Shown here: positions 1 through 13,530 of the stretch, piece after piece
Layout of the letters: the number at the start of each line of letters is the position of its first letter
Numbering within the stretch: position 1 is the stretch's first letter
NCBI GenBank assembly: GCA_036250195.1
Contig: JAVHZZ010000075.1
Coordinates: forward strand, 62,001-126,000
Direction of reading: 5' to 3'
DNA length: 64,000 nucleotides
From: Mixophyes australis
Lineage: Eukaryota > Chordata > Amphibia > Anura > Limnodynastidae
The notes under the pieces: generated by a model
Seen by the model: only the letters and a program-made list of their open reading frames with translations
What the model was told of the DNA's origin: nothing
The model's database searches: none
Made by a program: the position numbers and the translations under genes

Positions 1-880
1 AAAATAAGAATAAAAAAAAGTATAAAATTAAGAATAAGTATAAAAATAAGTATAAAAATAAGAATAAAAAAAAATTAGTATAAAAATAAGAATAAGTATA
101 AAAATAAGTATAAAAATAAGAATAAAAAAAAAGTATAAGAATAAGTATAATAATAAGTATAAAAATAAGAAAAAAACAAAAATACATATAAAAATAAGAA
201 TAAGTATAAAAATAAGAATAAAATAAAAATAAGTATAAAAATAAGAATAAAAAAAATAGTATAAAAATAAGAATAAAACAAAAATAAGTATAAAAATAAG
301 AATAAACAAAAAGGATAAAAATAAGAATAAGTATAAAAATAAGAATAAAAAAAGTATAAAAATAAGAATAAGTATAAAAATAAGTATAAAAATAAGTATA
401 ACAAAAATTAGTATAAAAATAAGAATAAGTATAAAAATAAGTATAAAAATCAGAATAAAAAAAAAATTAGTATAAGAATAAGTATAAAAATAAGTATAAA
501 AATAAGAATAAACAAAAAATACTATAAAAATAAGAATAAGTATAAAAATAACTATAAAAATAAGAATAAAAAAAGTATAAGAATAAGAATAAGTATAAAA
601 ATAAGTATAAAAATAAGAATAAAAAAAAAATTAGTATAAAAATAAGAATAAAAGAAATTAGTATAAAAATAAGAATAAGTATAAAAATAAGTATAAAAAT
701 AATAATAAAACAAAAATAAGTATAAAAATAAGAATAAACAAAAATAAGTATAAAAATTAAAAAATATGTATTAAAATAAGTATAAAAATCAGAATAAGTA
801 TAAAAATAAGTATAAAAATAAGAATAAAACAAAAATAAGTATAAAAATAAGAATAAACAAAAATAAGTATAAAAATAAGA
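1..880 (+). repeat. Higher-order repeat copy, partner of 3742-4621
   Basis: The first ~880 bases recur at an offset of 3741 bp. Shared landmarks in the same order are an ATTAAG word, an AACAAAAAGGATA word, TATAACAAAAATTAG, a TACTATAAAAAT variant and an AAAAGAAATTAG word, then the ATGTATTAAAATAAG marker. The copies separate near 880/4621, where this one continues with AACAAAAAGGATA and the other jumps back to a sequence resembling position 120. Rare substitutions separate them, such as a C in TATACAAAT near 4552. I judged identity by eye. Confidence 0.85.
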
Positions 881-3740
881 ATAAACAAAAAGGATAAAAA
901 TAAGAATAAGTATAAAAATAAGAATAAAAAAAGTATAAAAATAAGAATAAGTATAAAAATAAGTATAAAAATAAGTATAAAAATAAGAATAAGTATAAAA
1001 ATAAGAATAAAACAAAAATAAGTATAAAAATAAGAATAAAAAAAAATAAGTATAAAAATAAGAATAAAACACAAATAAGTATAAAAATAAGAATAAAAAA
1101 AGGATAAAAATAAGAATAAGTATAAAAATTAGAATAAGTATAAAAATAAGTATAAAAATAAGTATAAAAAAAAATTAGTATAAAACTAAGAATAAGTATA
1201 AAAATAAGTATAGAAATAAGAATAAGTATAAAAATAAGAATAAAACAAAAATAAGTATAAAAATAAGAATAAAAAAAAATTAGTATAAAAATAAGAATAA
1301 GTATAAAAATAAGTATAAAAATAAGAATAAAAAAAAAAATTAGTATAAGAATAAGTATAAAAATAAGTATAAAAATAAGAATAAAAAAAAAATAAGTATA
1401 AAAATAAGAATAAGTATAAAAATAAGAATAAAACAAAAATAAGTATAAAAATAAGAATAAAAAAAAATTAGTATAAAAATAAGAATAAAAAAAAATTAGT
1501 ATAAAAATAAGAATAAGTATAAAAATAAGTATAAAAATAAGAATAAAAAAAAAAATTAGTATAAGAATAAGTATAAAAATAAGTATAAAAATAAGAATAA
1601 AAAAAAAATTAGTATAAAAATAAGAATAAGTATAAAAATAAGTATAAAAATAAGAATAAAACAAAAATAAGTATAAAAATAAGAATAAACAAAAATAAGT
1701 ATAAAAATTAAAAAATATGTATTAAAATAAGTATAAAAATCAGAATAAGTATAAAAATAAGTATAAAAATAAGAATAAAACAAAAATAAGTATAAAAATA
1801 AGAAGAAACAAAAATAAGTATAAAAATAAGAAGAAACAAAAAGGATAAAAATAAGAATAAGTATAAAAATAAGAATAAAAAAAGTATAAAAATAAGAATA
1901 AGTATAAAAATAAGTATAAAAATAAGTATAAAAATAAGAATAAGTATAAAAATAAGAATAAAACAAAAATAAGTATAAAAATAAGAATAAAAAAAAATAA
2001 GTATAAAAATAAGAATAAAACACAAATAAGTATAAAAATAAGAATAAAAAAAGGATAAAAATAAGAATAAGTATAAAAATTAGAATAAGTATAAAAATAA
2101 GTATAAAAATAAGTATAAAAAAAAATTAGTATAAAACTAAGAATAAGTATAAAAATAAGTATAAAAATAAGAATAAGTATAAAAATAAGAATAAAACAAA
2201 AATAAGTATAAAAATAAGAATAAAAAAAAATTAGTATAAAAATAAGAATAAGTATAAAAATAAGTATAAAAATAAGAATAAAAATAAGAATAAAATAAAA
2301 ATAAGTATAAAAATAAGAATAAGTATAAAAATAAGAATAAAACAAAAAAAAGTATAAAAATAAGAATAAAAAAAAATTAGTATAAAAATAAGAATAAAAA
2401 AAAATTAGTATAAAAATAAGAATAAGTATAAAAATAAGTATAAAAATAAGAATAAAAAAAAAAATTAGTATAAGAATAAGTATAAAAATAAGTATAAAAA
2501 TAAGAATAAAAAAAAAATTAGTATAAAAATAAGAATAAGTATAAAAATAAGTATAAAAATAAGAATAAAACAAAAATAAGTATAAAAATAAGAATAAACA
2601 AAAATAAGTATAAAAATTAAAAACAATGTATTAAAATAAGTATAAAAATCAGAATAAGTATAAAAATAAGAATAAAACAAAAATAAGTATAAAAATAAGA
2701 ATAAGAAAAAAAAGTATAAAAATAAGAATAAGTAAAAATAAGTATAAAAATAAGAATAAAAAAAATTAGTATAAAAATAAGAATAAACAAAAAGTATAAG
2801 AATAAGTATAATAATAAGTATAAAAATAAGAATAAAACAAAAATACATATAAAAATAAGAATAAGTAAAAAAATAAGTACAAAAATAAGAATAAAAAAAA
2901 GTATAAAATTAAGAATAAGTATAAAAATAAGTATAAAAATAAGAATAAAAAAAAATTAGTATAAAAATAAGAATAAGTATAAAAATAAGTATAAAAATAA
3001 GAATAAAAAAAAAAATTGGTATAAGAATAAGTATAAAAATAAGTATAAAAATAAGAATAAAAAAAAAATTAGTATAAAAATAAGAATAAGTATAAAAATA
3101 AGTATAAAAATAAGAATAAAACAAAAATAAGTATAAAAATAAGAATAAACAAAAATAAGTATAAAAATTAAAAAAAATGTATTAAAATAAGTATAAAAAT
3201 CAGAATAAGTATAAAAATAAGAATAAAACAAAAATAAGTATAAAAATAAGAATAAGAAAAAAAAGTATAAAAATAAGAATAAGTAAAAATAAGTATAAAA
3301 ATAAGAATAAAAAAAATTAGTATAAAAATAAGAATAAACAAAAAGTATAAGAATAAGTATAATAATAAGTATAAAAATAAGAATAAAACAAAAATACATA
3401 TAAAAATAAGAATAAGTAAAAAAATAAGTACAAAAATAAGAATAAAAAAAAGTATAAAATTAAGAATAAGTATAAAAATAAGTATAAAAATAAGAATAAA
3501 AAAAAATTAGTATAAGAATAAGTATAAAAATAAGTATAAAAATAAGAATAAAAAAAAAAATTAGTATAAAAATAAGAATAAGTACAAAAATAAGTATAAA
3601 AATAAGAATAAAACAAAAATAAGTATAGAAATAAGAATAAGAAAAAAAAGTATAAAAATAAGAATAAGTATAAAAATAAGTATAAAAATAAGAATAAAAA
3701 AAAATAAGTATTAAAATAAGAATAAAACACAAATAAGTAC
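120..3740 (+). repeat. 3.6-kb block duplicated at 6258-9865
   Basis: This block recurs about 6.1 kb downstream. The offset is 6138 bp at 467/6605, 789/6927 and 1556/7694, and shrinks to 6125 bp by 2909/9034 and 3460/9585, so only about 13 bp of net indel accumulated over ~3.6 kb. It contains an internal ~951-bp tandem step (757/1708 and 789/1740) and a shorter step of about 0.5 kb near 2.5-3.4 kb. Repeats are thus nested within repeats. No coding content is supported. Confidence 0.85.
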
Positions 3741-3741
3741 A

Positions 3742-6257
3742 AAAATAAGAATAAAAAAAAGTATAAAATTAAGAATAAGTATAAAAATAAGTATAAAAAT
3801 AAGAATAAAAAAAAATTAGTATAAAAATAAGAATAAGTATAAAAATAAGTATAAAAATAAGAATAAAAAAAAAGTATAAGAATAAGTATAATAATAAGTA
3901 TAAAAATAAGAAAAAAACAAAAATACATATAAAAATAAGAATAAGTATAAAAATAAGAATAAAATAAAAATAAGTATAAAAATAAGAATAAAAAAAATAG
4001 TATAAAAATAAGAATAAAACAAAAATAAGTATAAAAATAAGAATAAACAAAAAGGATAAAAATAAGAATAAGTATAAAAATAAGAATAAAAAAAGTATAA
4101 AAATAAGAATAAGTATAAAAATAAGTATAAAAATAAGTATAACAAAAATTAGTATAAAAATAAGAATAAGTATAAAAATAAGTATAAAAATCAGAATAAA
4201 AAAAAAATTAGTATAAGAATAAGTATAAAAATAAGTATAAAAATAAGAATAAACAAAAAATACTATAAAAATAAGAATAAGTATAAAAATAACTATAAAA
4301 ATAAGAATAAAAAAAGTATAAGAATAAGAATAAGTATAAAAATAAGTATAAAAATAAGAATAAAAAAAAAATTAGTATAAAAATAAGAATAAAAGAAATT
4401 AGTATAAAAATAAGAATAAGTATAAAAATAAGTATAAAAATAATAATAAAACAAAAATAAGTATAATAATAAGAATAAACAAAAATAAGTATAAAAATTA
4501 AAAAATATGTATTAAAATAAGTATAAAAATCAGAATAAGTATAAAAATAAGTATACAAATAAGAATAAAACAAAAATAAGTATAAAAATAAGAATAAACA
4601 AAAATAAGTATAAAAATAAGAATAAAAAAAATGTATAAGAATAAGTATAATAATAAGTATAAAAATAAGAAAAAAACAAAAATACATATAAAAATAAGAA
4701 TAAGTATAAAAATAAGAATAAAATAAAAATAAGTATAAAAATAAGAATAAAAAAAATAGTATAAAAATAAGAATAAAACAAAAATAAGTATAAAAATAAG
4801 AATAAACAAAAAGGATAAAAATAAGAATAAGTATAAAAATAAGAATAAAAAAAGTATAAAAATAAGAATAAGTATAAAAATAAGTATAAAAAAAAATTAG
4901 CATAAAAATAAGAATAAGTATAAAAATAAGTATAAAAATAAGAATAAGTATAAAAATAAGAATAAAACAAAAATAAGTATAAAAATAAGAATAAAAAAAA
5001 ATAAGTATAAAAATAAGAATAAAACACAAATAAGTATAAAAATAAGAATAAACAAAAAGGATAAAAATAAAAATAAGTATAAAAATAAGTATAAAAAAAA
5101 TTAGTATAAAAATAAGAATAAGTATAAAAATAAGTATAAAAATAAGAATAAGTATAAAAATAAGAATAAAACAAAAATAAGTATAAAAATAAGAATAATA
5201 AAAGGATACAAATAAGAATAAGTATAAAAATAAGTATAAAAATAAGAATAAAAAAAAAATTAGTATAAAAATAAGAATAAGTACAAAAATAAGTATAAAA
5301 ATAAGAATAAAACAAAAATAAGTATAGAAATAAGAATAAGAAAAAAAAGTATAAAAATAAGAATAAGTATAAAAATAAGTATAAAAATAAGTATAACAAA
5401 AATTAGTATAAAAATAAGAATAAGTATAAAAATAAGTATAAAAATAAGAATAAAAAAAGGATAAAAATAAGAATAAGTATAAAAATAAGAATAAAAAAAT
5501 AATTAGTATAAAAATAGGAATAAGTATAAAAATAAGTATAAAAATAAAAATGTATAAAAATAAGTATAAGTATAAAAATAAGTATAAAAATATGAATAAA
5601 AAAAAGTATAAGAATAAGTATAATAATAAGTATAAAAATAAGAAAAAAACAAAAATACATATAAAAATAAGAATAAGTATAAAAATAAGAATAAAATAAA
5701 AATAAGTATAAAAATAAGAATAAAAAAAAATAGTATAAAAATAAGAATAAAACAAAAATAAGTATAAAAATAAGAATAAACAAAAAGGATAAAAATAAGA
5801 ATAAGTATAAAAATAAGAATAAAAAAAGTATAAAAATAAGAATAAGTATAAAAATAAGTATAAAAATAAGTATAAAAAAAAATTAGGATAAAAATAAGAA
5901 TAAGTATAAAAATAAGTATAAAAATAAGAATAAGTATAAAAATAAGAATAAAACAAAAATAAGTATAAAAATAAGAATAAAAAAAATAAGTATAAAAATA
6001 AGAATAAAACACAAATAAGTATAAAAATAAGAATAATAAAAGGATACAAATAAGAATAAGTATAAAAATTAGAATAAGTATAAAAATAAGAATAAAAAAA
6101 AGTATAAAAATAAGAATAAGTATAAAAATAAGTATAAAAATCAGAATAAAACAAAAATAAGTATAAAAATAAGAATAAACAAAAATAAGTATAAAAATAA
6201 GAATAAAAAAAATTGTATAAAAATAAGTATAAGTATAAAAATAAGTATAAAAATAAG
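3742..6257 (+). repeat. Satellite segment containing partial re-copies
   Basis: The segment begins as the second copy of 1-880 (to about 4621), then re-uses the 120-390 sequence (4621-4880), and goes on with units carrying AAACACAAAT, AATAATAAAAGGATACAAAT and AAAAATATGAATAAAA. The mosaic suggests repeated unequal exchange or replication slippage. The minus-strand reading frame crossing 4208-6316 is a satellite artefact. Nothing else is recognisable here. Confidence 0.75.
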
Positions 6258-9200
6258 AATAAAAAAAAAGTATAAGAATAAGTATAATAATAAGTATAAA
6301 AATAAGAAAAAAACAAAAATACATATAAAAATAAGAATAAGTATAAAAATAAGAATAAAATAAAAATAAGTATAAAAATAAGAATAAAAAAAAATAGTAT
6401 AAAAATAAGAATAAAACAAAAATAAGTATAAAAATAAGAATAAACAAAAAGGATAAAAATAAGAATAAGTATAAAAATAAGAATAAAAAAAGTATAAAAA
6501 TAAGAATAAGTATAAAAATAAGTATAAAAATAAGTATAACAAAAATTAGTATAAAAATAAGAATAAGTATAAAAATAAGTATAAAAATCAGAATAAAAAA
6601 AAAATTAGTATAAGAATAAGTATAAAAATAAGTATAAAAATAAGAATAAACAAAAAATACTATAAAAATAAGAATAAGTATAAAAATAACTATAAAAATA
6701 AGAATAAAAAAAGTATAAGAATAAGAATAAGTATAAAAATAAGTATAAAAATAAGAATAAAAAAAAAATTAGTATAAAAATAAGAATAAAAGAAATTAGT
6801 ATAAAAATAAGAATAAGTATAAAAATAAGTATAAAAATAATAATAAAACAAAAATAAGTATAAAAATAAGAATAAACAAAAATAAGTATAAAAATTAAAA
6901 AATATGTATTAAAATAAGTATAAAAATCAGAATAAGTATAAAAATAAGTATAAAAATAAGAATAAAACAAAAATAAGTATAAAAATAAGAATAAACAAAA
7001 ATAAGTATAAAAATAAGAATAAACAAAAAGGATAAAAATAAGAATAAGTATAAAAATAAGAATAAAAAAAGTATAAAAATAAGAATAAGTATAAAAATAA
7101 GTATAAAAATAAGTATAAAAATAAGAATAAGTATAAAAATAAGAATAAAACAAAAATAAGTATAAAAATAAGAATAAAAAAAAATAAGTATAAAAATAAG
7201 AATAAAACACAAATAAGTATAAAAATAAGAATAAAAAAAGGATAAAAATAAGAATAAGTATAAAAATTAGAATAAGTATAAAAATAAGTATAAAAATAAG
7301 TATAAAAAAAAATTAGTATAAAACTAAGAATAAGTATAAAAATAAGTATAGAAATAAGAATAAGTATAAAAATAAGAATAAAACAAAAATAAGTATAAAA
7401 ATAAGAATAAAAAAAAATTAGTATAAAAATAAGAATAAGTATAAAAATAAGTATAAAAATAAGAATAAAAAAAAAAATTAGTATAAGAATAAGTATAAAA
7501 ATAAGTATAAAAATAAGAATAAAATAAAAATAAGTATAAAAATAAGAATAAGTATAAAAATAAGAATAAAACAAAAATAAGTATAAAAATAAGAATAAAA
7601 AAAAATTAGTATAAAAATAAGAATAAAAAAAAATTAGTATAAAAATAAGAATAAGTATAAAAATAAGTATAAAAATAAGAATAAAAAAAAAAATTAGTAT
7701 AAGAATAAGTATAAAAATAAGTATAAAAATAAGAATAAAAAAAAAATTAGTATAAAAATAAGAATAAGTATAAAAATAAGTATAAAAATAAGAATAAAAC
7801 AAAAATAAGTATAAAAATAAGAATAAACAAAAATAAGTATAAAAATTAAAAAATATGTATTAAAATAAGTATAAAAATCAGAATAAGTATAAAAATAAGT
7901 ATAAAAATAAGAATAAAACAAAAATAAGTATAAAAATAAGAAGAAACAAAAATAAGTATAAAAATAAGAAGAAACAAAAAGGATAAAAATAAGAATAAGT
8001 ATAAAAATAAGAATAAAAAAAGTATAAAAATAAGAATAAGTATAAAAATAAGTATAAAAATAAGTATAAAAATAAGAATAAGTATAAAAATAAGAATAAA
8101 ACAAAAATAAGTATAAAAATAAGAATAAAAAAAAATAAGTATAAAAATAAGAATAAAACACAAATAAGTATAAAAATAAGAATAATAAAAGGATAAAAAT
8201 AAGAATAAGTATAAAAATTAGAATAAGTATAAAAATAAGTATAAAAATAAGTATAAAAAAAAATTAGTATAAAACTAAGAATAAGTATAAAAATAAGTAT
8301 AAAAATAAGAATAAGTATAAAAATAAGAATAAAACAAAAATAAGTATAAAAATAAGAATAAAAAAAAATTAGTATAAAAATAAGAATAAGTATAAAAATA
8401 AGTATAAAAATAAGAATAAAAATAAGAATAAAATAAAAATAAGTATAAAAATAAGAATAAGTATAAAAATAAGAATAAAACAAAAATAAGTATAAAAATA
8501 AGAATAAAAAAAAATTAGTATAAAAATAAGAATAAAAAAAAATTAGTATAAAAATAAGAATAAGTATAAAAATAAGTATAAAAAAAAAAATTAGTATAAG
8601 AATAAGTATAAAAATAAGTATAAAAATAAGAATAAAAAAAAAATTAGTATAAAAATAAGAATAAGTATAAAAATAAGTATAAAAATAAGAATAAAACAAA
8701 AATAAGTATAAAAATAAGAATAAACAAAAATAAGTATAAAAATTAAAAACAATGTATTAAAATAAGTATAAAAATCAGAATAAGTATAAAAATAAGAATA
8801 AAACAAAAATAAGTATAAAAATAAGAATAAGAAAAAAAGTATAAAAATAAGAATAAGTAAAAATAAGTATAAAAATAAGAATAAAAAAAATTAGTATAAA
8901 AATAAGAATAAACAAAAAGTATAAGAATAAGTATAATAATAAGTATAAAAATAAGAATAAAACAAAAATACATATAAAAATAAGAATAAGTAAAAAAATA
9001 AGTACAAAAATAAGAATAAAAAAAAGTATAAAATTAAGAATAAGTATAAAAATAAGTATAAAAATAAGAATAAAAAAAAATTAGTATAAAAATAAGAATA
9101 AGTATAAAAATAAGTATAAAAATAAGAATAAAAAAAAAAATTAGTATAAGAATAAGTATAAAAATAAGTATAAAAATAAGAATAAAAAAAAAATTAGTAT

Positions 9201-9865
9201 AAAAATAAGAATAAGTATAAAAATAAGTATAAAAATAAGAATAAAACAAAAATAAGTATAAAAATAAGAATAAACAAAAATAAGTATAAAAATTAAAAAA
9301 AATGTATTAAAATAAGTATAAAAATCAGAATAAGTATAAAAATAAGAATAAAACAAAAATAAGTATAAAAATAAGAATAAGAAAAAAAAGTATAAAAATA
9401 AGAATAAGTAAAAATAAGTATAAAAATAAGAATAAAAAAAATTAGTATAAAAATAAGAATAAACAAAAAGTATAAGAATAAGTATAATAATAAGTATAAA
9501 AATAAGAATAAAACAAAAATACATATAAAAATAAGAATAAGTAAAAAAATAAGTACAAAAATAAGAATAAAAAAAAGTATAAAATTAAGAATAAGTATAA
9601 AAATAAGTATAAAAATAAGAATAAAAAAAAATTAGTATAAGAATAAGTATAAAAATAAGTATAAAAATAAGAATAAAAAAAAAAATTAGTATAAAAATAA
9701 GAATAAGTACAAAAATAAGTATAAAAATAAGAATAAAACAAAAATAAGTATAGAAATAAGAATAAGAAAAAAAAGTATAAAAATAAGAATAAGTATAAAA
9801 ATAAGTATAAAAATAAGAATAAAAAAAAATAAGTATTAAAATAAGAATAAAACACAAATAAGTAT
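6258..9865 (+). repeat. Second copy of the 3.6-kb block
   Basis: Partner of 120-3740 (offset 6138 falling to 6125 bp). It keeps the same order of marker words, including the two AGAAGAAACAAAAA variants near 7930 and 7967 that correspond to 1802 and 1829. Its distal ~1.25 kb is itself duplicated downstream at 10.1-11.4 kb. The low divergence points to recent duplication or continuing homogenisation. No coding content. Confidence 0.85.
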
Positions 9866-11391
9866 AAAAATAAGAATAAAAAAAGGATAAAAAAAAGAAT
9901 AAGTATAAAAATAAGAATAAAAAAAGGATAAAAATAAGAATAAGTATAAAAATAAGTATAAAAATAAGAATAAAAAAAAAATTAGTATAAAAATAAGAAT
10001 AAGTATAAAAATAAGTATAAAAATAAGAATAAAATAAAAATAAGTATAAAAATAAGAATAAGTATAAAAATAAGAATAAAACAAAAATAAGTATAAAAAT
10101 AAGAATAAAAAAAAATTAGTATAAAAATAAGAATAAAAAAAAATTAGTATAAAAATAAGAATAAGTATAAAAATAAGTATAAAAATAAGAATAAAAAAAA
10201 AATTAGTATAAAAATAAGAATAAGTATAAAAATAAGTATAAAAATAAGAATAAAACAAAAATAAGTATAAAAATAAGAATAAACAAAAATAAGTATAAAA
10301 ATTAAAAAAAATGTATTAAAATAAGTATAAAAATCAGAATAAGTATAAAAATAAGAATAAAACAAAAATAAGTATAAAAATAAGAATAAGAAAAAAAGTA
10401 TAAAAATAAGAATAAGTAAAAATAAGTATAAAAATAAGAATAAAAAAAATTAGTATAAAAATAAGAATAAACAAAAAGTATAAGAATAAGTATAATAATA
10501 AGTATAAAAATAAGAATAAAACAAAAATACATATAAAAATAAGAATAAGTAAAAAAATAAGTACAAAAATAAGAATAAAAAAAAGTATAAAATTAAGAAT
10601 AAGTATAAAAATAAGTATAAAAATAAGAATAAAAAAAAAAATTAGTATAAGAATAAGTATAAAAATAAGTATAAAAATAAGAATAAAAAAAAAATTAGTA
10701 TAAAAATAAGAATAAGTATAAAAATAAGTATAAAAATAAGAATAAAACAAAAATAAGTATAAAAATAAGAATAAACAAAAATAAGTATAAAAATTAAAAA
10801 AAATGTATTAAAATAAGTATAAAAATCAGAATAAGTATAAAAATAAGAATAAAACAAAAATAAGTATAAAAATAAGAATAAGAAAAAAAAGTATAAAAAT
10901 AAGAATAAGTAAAAATAAGTATAAAAATAAGAATAAAAAAAATTAGTATAAAAATAAGAATAAACAAAAAGTATAAGAATAAGTATAATAATAAGTATAA
11001 AAATAAGAATAAAACAAAAATACATATAAAAATAAGAATAAGTAAAAAAATAAGTACAAAAATAAGAATAAAAAAAAGTATAAAATTAAGAATAAGTATA
11101 AAAATAAGTATAAAAATAAGAATAAAAAAAAATTAGTATAAGAATAAGTATAAAAATAAGAATAAAAATAAGAATAAAAAAAAAAATTAGTATAAAAATA
11201 AGAATAAGTACAAAAATAAGTATAAAAATAAGAATAAAACAAAAATAAGTATAGAAATAAGAATAAGAAAAAAAAGTATAAAAATAAGAATAAGTATAAA
11301 AATAAGTATAAAAATAAGAATAAAAAAAAATAAGTATTAAAATAAGAATAAAACACAAATAAGTATAAAAATAAGAATAAAAAAAGGATAA
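9866..11391 (+). repeat. 1501-bp tandem repeat of the preceding segment
   Basis: Landmarks at 9141, 9585 and 9857 recur at 10642, 11086 and 11358, each 1501 bp apart. Farther left, 8743 corresponds to 10302 at 1559 bp, so an indel of about 58 bp separates the two parts. The region repeats the series GTACAAAAATAAG, AAGTATAGAAATAAG and AAGTATTAAAATAAG. No gene is visible. Confidence 0.8.
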
Positions 11392-13530
11392 AAATAAGAA
11401 TAAGTATAAAAATAAGAATAAAAAAAGGATAAAAATAAGAATAAGTATAAAAATAAGTATAAAAATAAGTATAACAAAAATTAGTATAAAAATAAGAATA
11501 AGTATAAAAATAAGTATAAAAATCAGAATAAAAAAAAAATTAGTATAAGAATAAGTATAAAAATAAGTATAAGAATAAACAAAAAATAGTATAAAAATAA
11601 GAATAAGTATAAAAATAACTATAAAAATAAGAATAAAAAAAGTATAAGAATAAGAATAAGTATAAAAATAAGTATAAAAATAAGAATAAAAAAAACATTA
11701 GTATAAAAATAAGAATAAAAGAAATTAGTATAAAAATAAGAATAAGTATAAAAATAAGTATAAAAATAAGAATAAAAAAAAAATTAGTATAAGAATAAGT
11801 ATAAAAATAAGTGTAAAAATAAGAATAAAAAAAAATAAGTATAAAAATAAGTATAAAAATAATAATAAAACAAAAATAAGTATAAAAATAAGAATAAGTA
11901 TAAAAATAAGTATAAAAATAAGAATAAAACAAAAATAAGTATAAAAATAAGAATAAACAAAAATAAGTATAAAAATAAGAATAAAAAAAATTGTATAAAA
12001 ATAAGAATAAGTATAAAAATAAGAATAAAAAAATAATTAGTATAAAAATAGGAATAAGTATAAAAATAAGTATAAAAATAAAAATGTATAAAAATAAGTA
12101 TAAGTATAAAAATAAGTATAAAAATATGAATAAAAAAAAGTATAAGAATAAGTATAATAATAAGTATAAAAATAAGAAAAAAACAAAAATACATATAAAA
12201 ATAAGAATAAGTATAAAAATAAGAATAAAATAAGAATAAGTATAAAAATAAGTATAAAAATAAGAATAAGTATAAAAATAAGAATAAAACAAAAATAAGT
12301 ATAAAAATAAGAATAAAAAAATAAGTATAAAAATAAGAATAAAACACAAATAAGTATAAAAATAAGAATAATAAAAGGATACAAATAAGAATAAGTATAA
12401 AAATTAGAATAAGTATAAAAATAAGAATAAAAAAAAGTATAAAAATAAGAATAAGTATAAAAATAAGTATAAAAATAAGAATAAAATAAAAATAAGTATA
12501 AAAATAAGAATAAAAAAAAAATAGTATAAAAATAAGAATAAACAAAAATAAGTATAAAAATAAGAATAAACAAAAATAAGTATAAAAATTAAAAAAATGT
12601 ATAAAAATAAGTATAAAAATAAGAATAAGTATAAAAATAAGAATAAAACAAAAATAAGTATAAAAGTAAGAACAAAAAAAATGTATAAAAATAAGTATAA
12701 AAATAAGAATAAAAAAAAAGTATAAGAATAAGTATAATAATAAGTATAAAAATAAGAATAAAACAAAAATACATATAAAAATAAGAATAAGTAAAAAAAT
12801 AAGTACAAAAATAAGAATAAAAAAAAGTATAAAATTAAGAATAAGTATAAAAATAAGTATAAAAATAAGAATAAAATAAAAATAAGTATAAAAATAAGAA
12901 TAAACAAAAATAAGTATAAAAATTAAAAAAAATGTATTAAAATAAGTATAAAAATCAGAATAAGTATAAAAATAAGAATAAAACAAAAATAAGTATAAAA
13001 ATAAGAATAAGAAAAAAAAGTATAAAAATAAGAATAAGTAAAAATAAGTATAAAAATAAGAATAAAAAAATTTGTATAAAAATAAGAATAAACAAAAAGT
13101 ATAAGAATAAGTATAATAATAAGTATAACAATAAGAATAAAACAAAAATACATATAAAAATAAGAATAAGTAAAAAAATAAGTACAAAAATAAGAATAAA
13201 AAAAAGTATAAAATTAAGAATAAGTATAAAAATAAGTATAAAAATAAGAATAAAAAAAAATTTTGTATAAGAATAAGTATAAAAATAAGTATAAAAATAA
13301 GAATAAAAAAAAATTAGTATAAAAATAAGAATAAGTACAAAAATAAGTATAAAAATAAGAATAAAACAAAAATAAGTATAGAAATAAGAATAAGAAAAAA
13401 AAGTATAAAAATAAGAATAAGTATAAAAATAAGTAGAAAAATAAGAATAAAAAAAATAAGTATTAAAATAAGAATAAAACACAAATAAGTATAAAAATAA
13501 GAATAAAAAAAGTATAAAATTAAGAATAAG
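11392..13530 (+). repeat. 2126-bp tandem unit, copy 1
   Basis: First of two adjacent units. Landmarks at 11540, 11784, 12037, 12404, 12955 and 13482 recur exactly 2126 bp later. The unit contains an ATAATTAG...AATAGGAATAAG marker, an AAAAATATGAATAAAA marker, a run of AAGTAAGAACAAAA, and an A9T4 tract near 13252-13264. The unchanged offset over 2 kb shows that the copies differ mainly by substitutions. Confidence 0.9.

Noticed and set aside
11991..12233. Short + strand Lys/Asn/Tyr/Ile-rich reading frames (also 14117-14359, 24959-25177, 28597-28902, 29297-29539, 33719-33961)
   Set aside because: These are direct translations of the satellite words and recur in each copy. Nothing separates them from background repeats.
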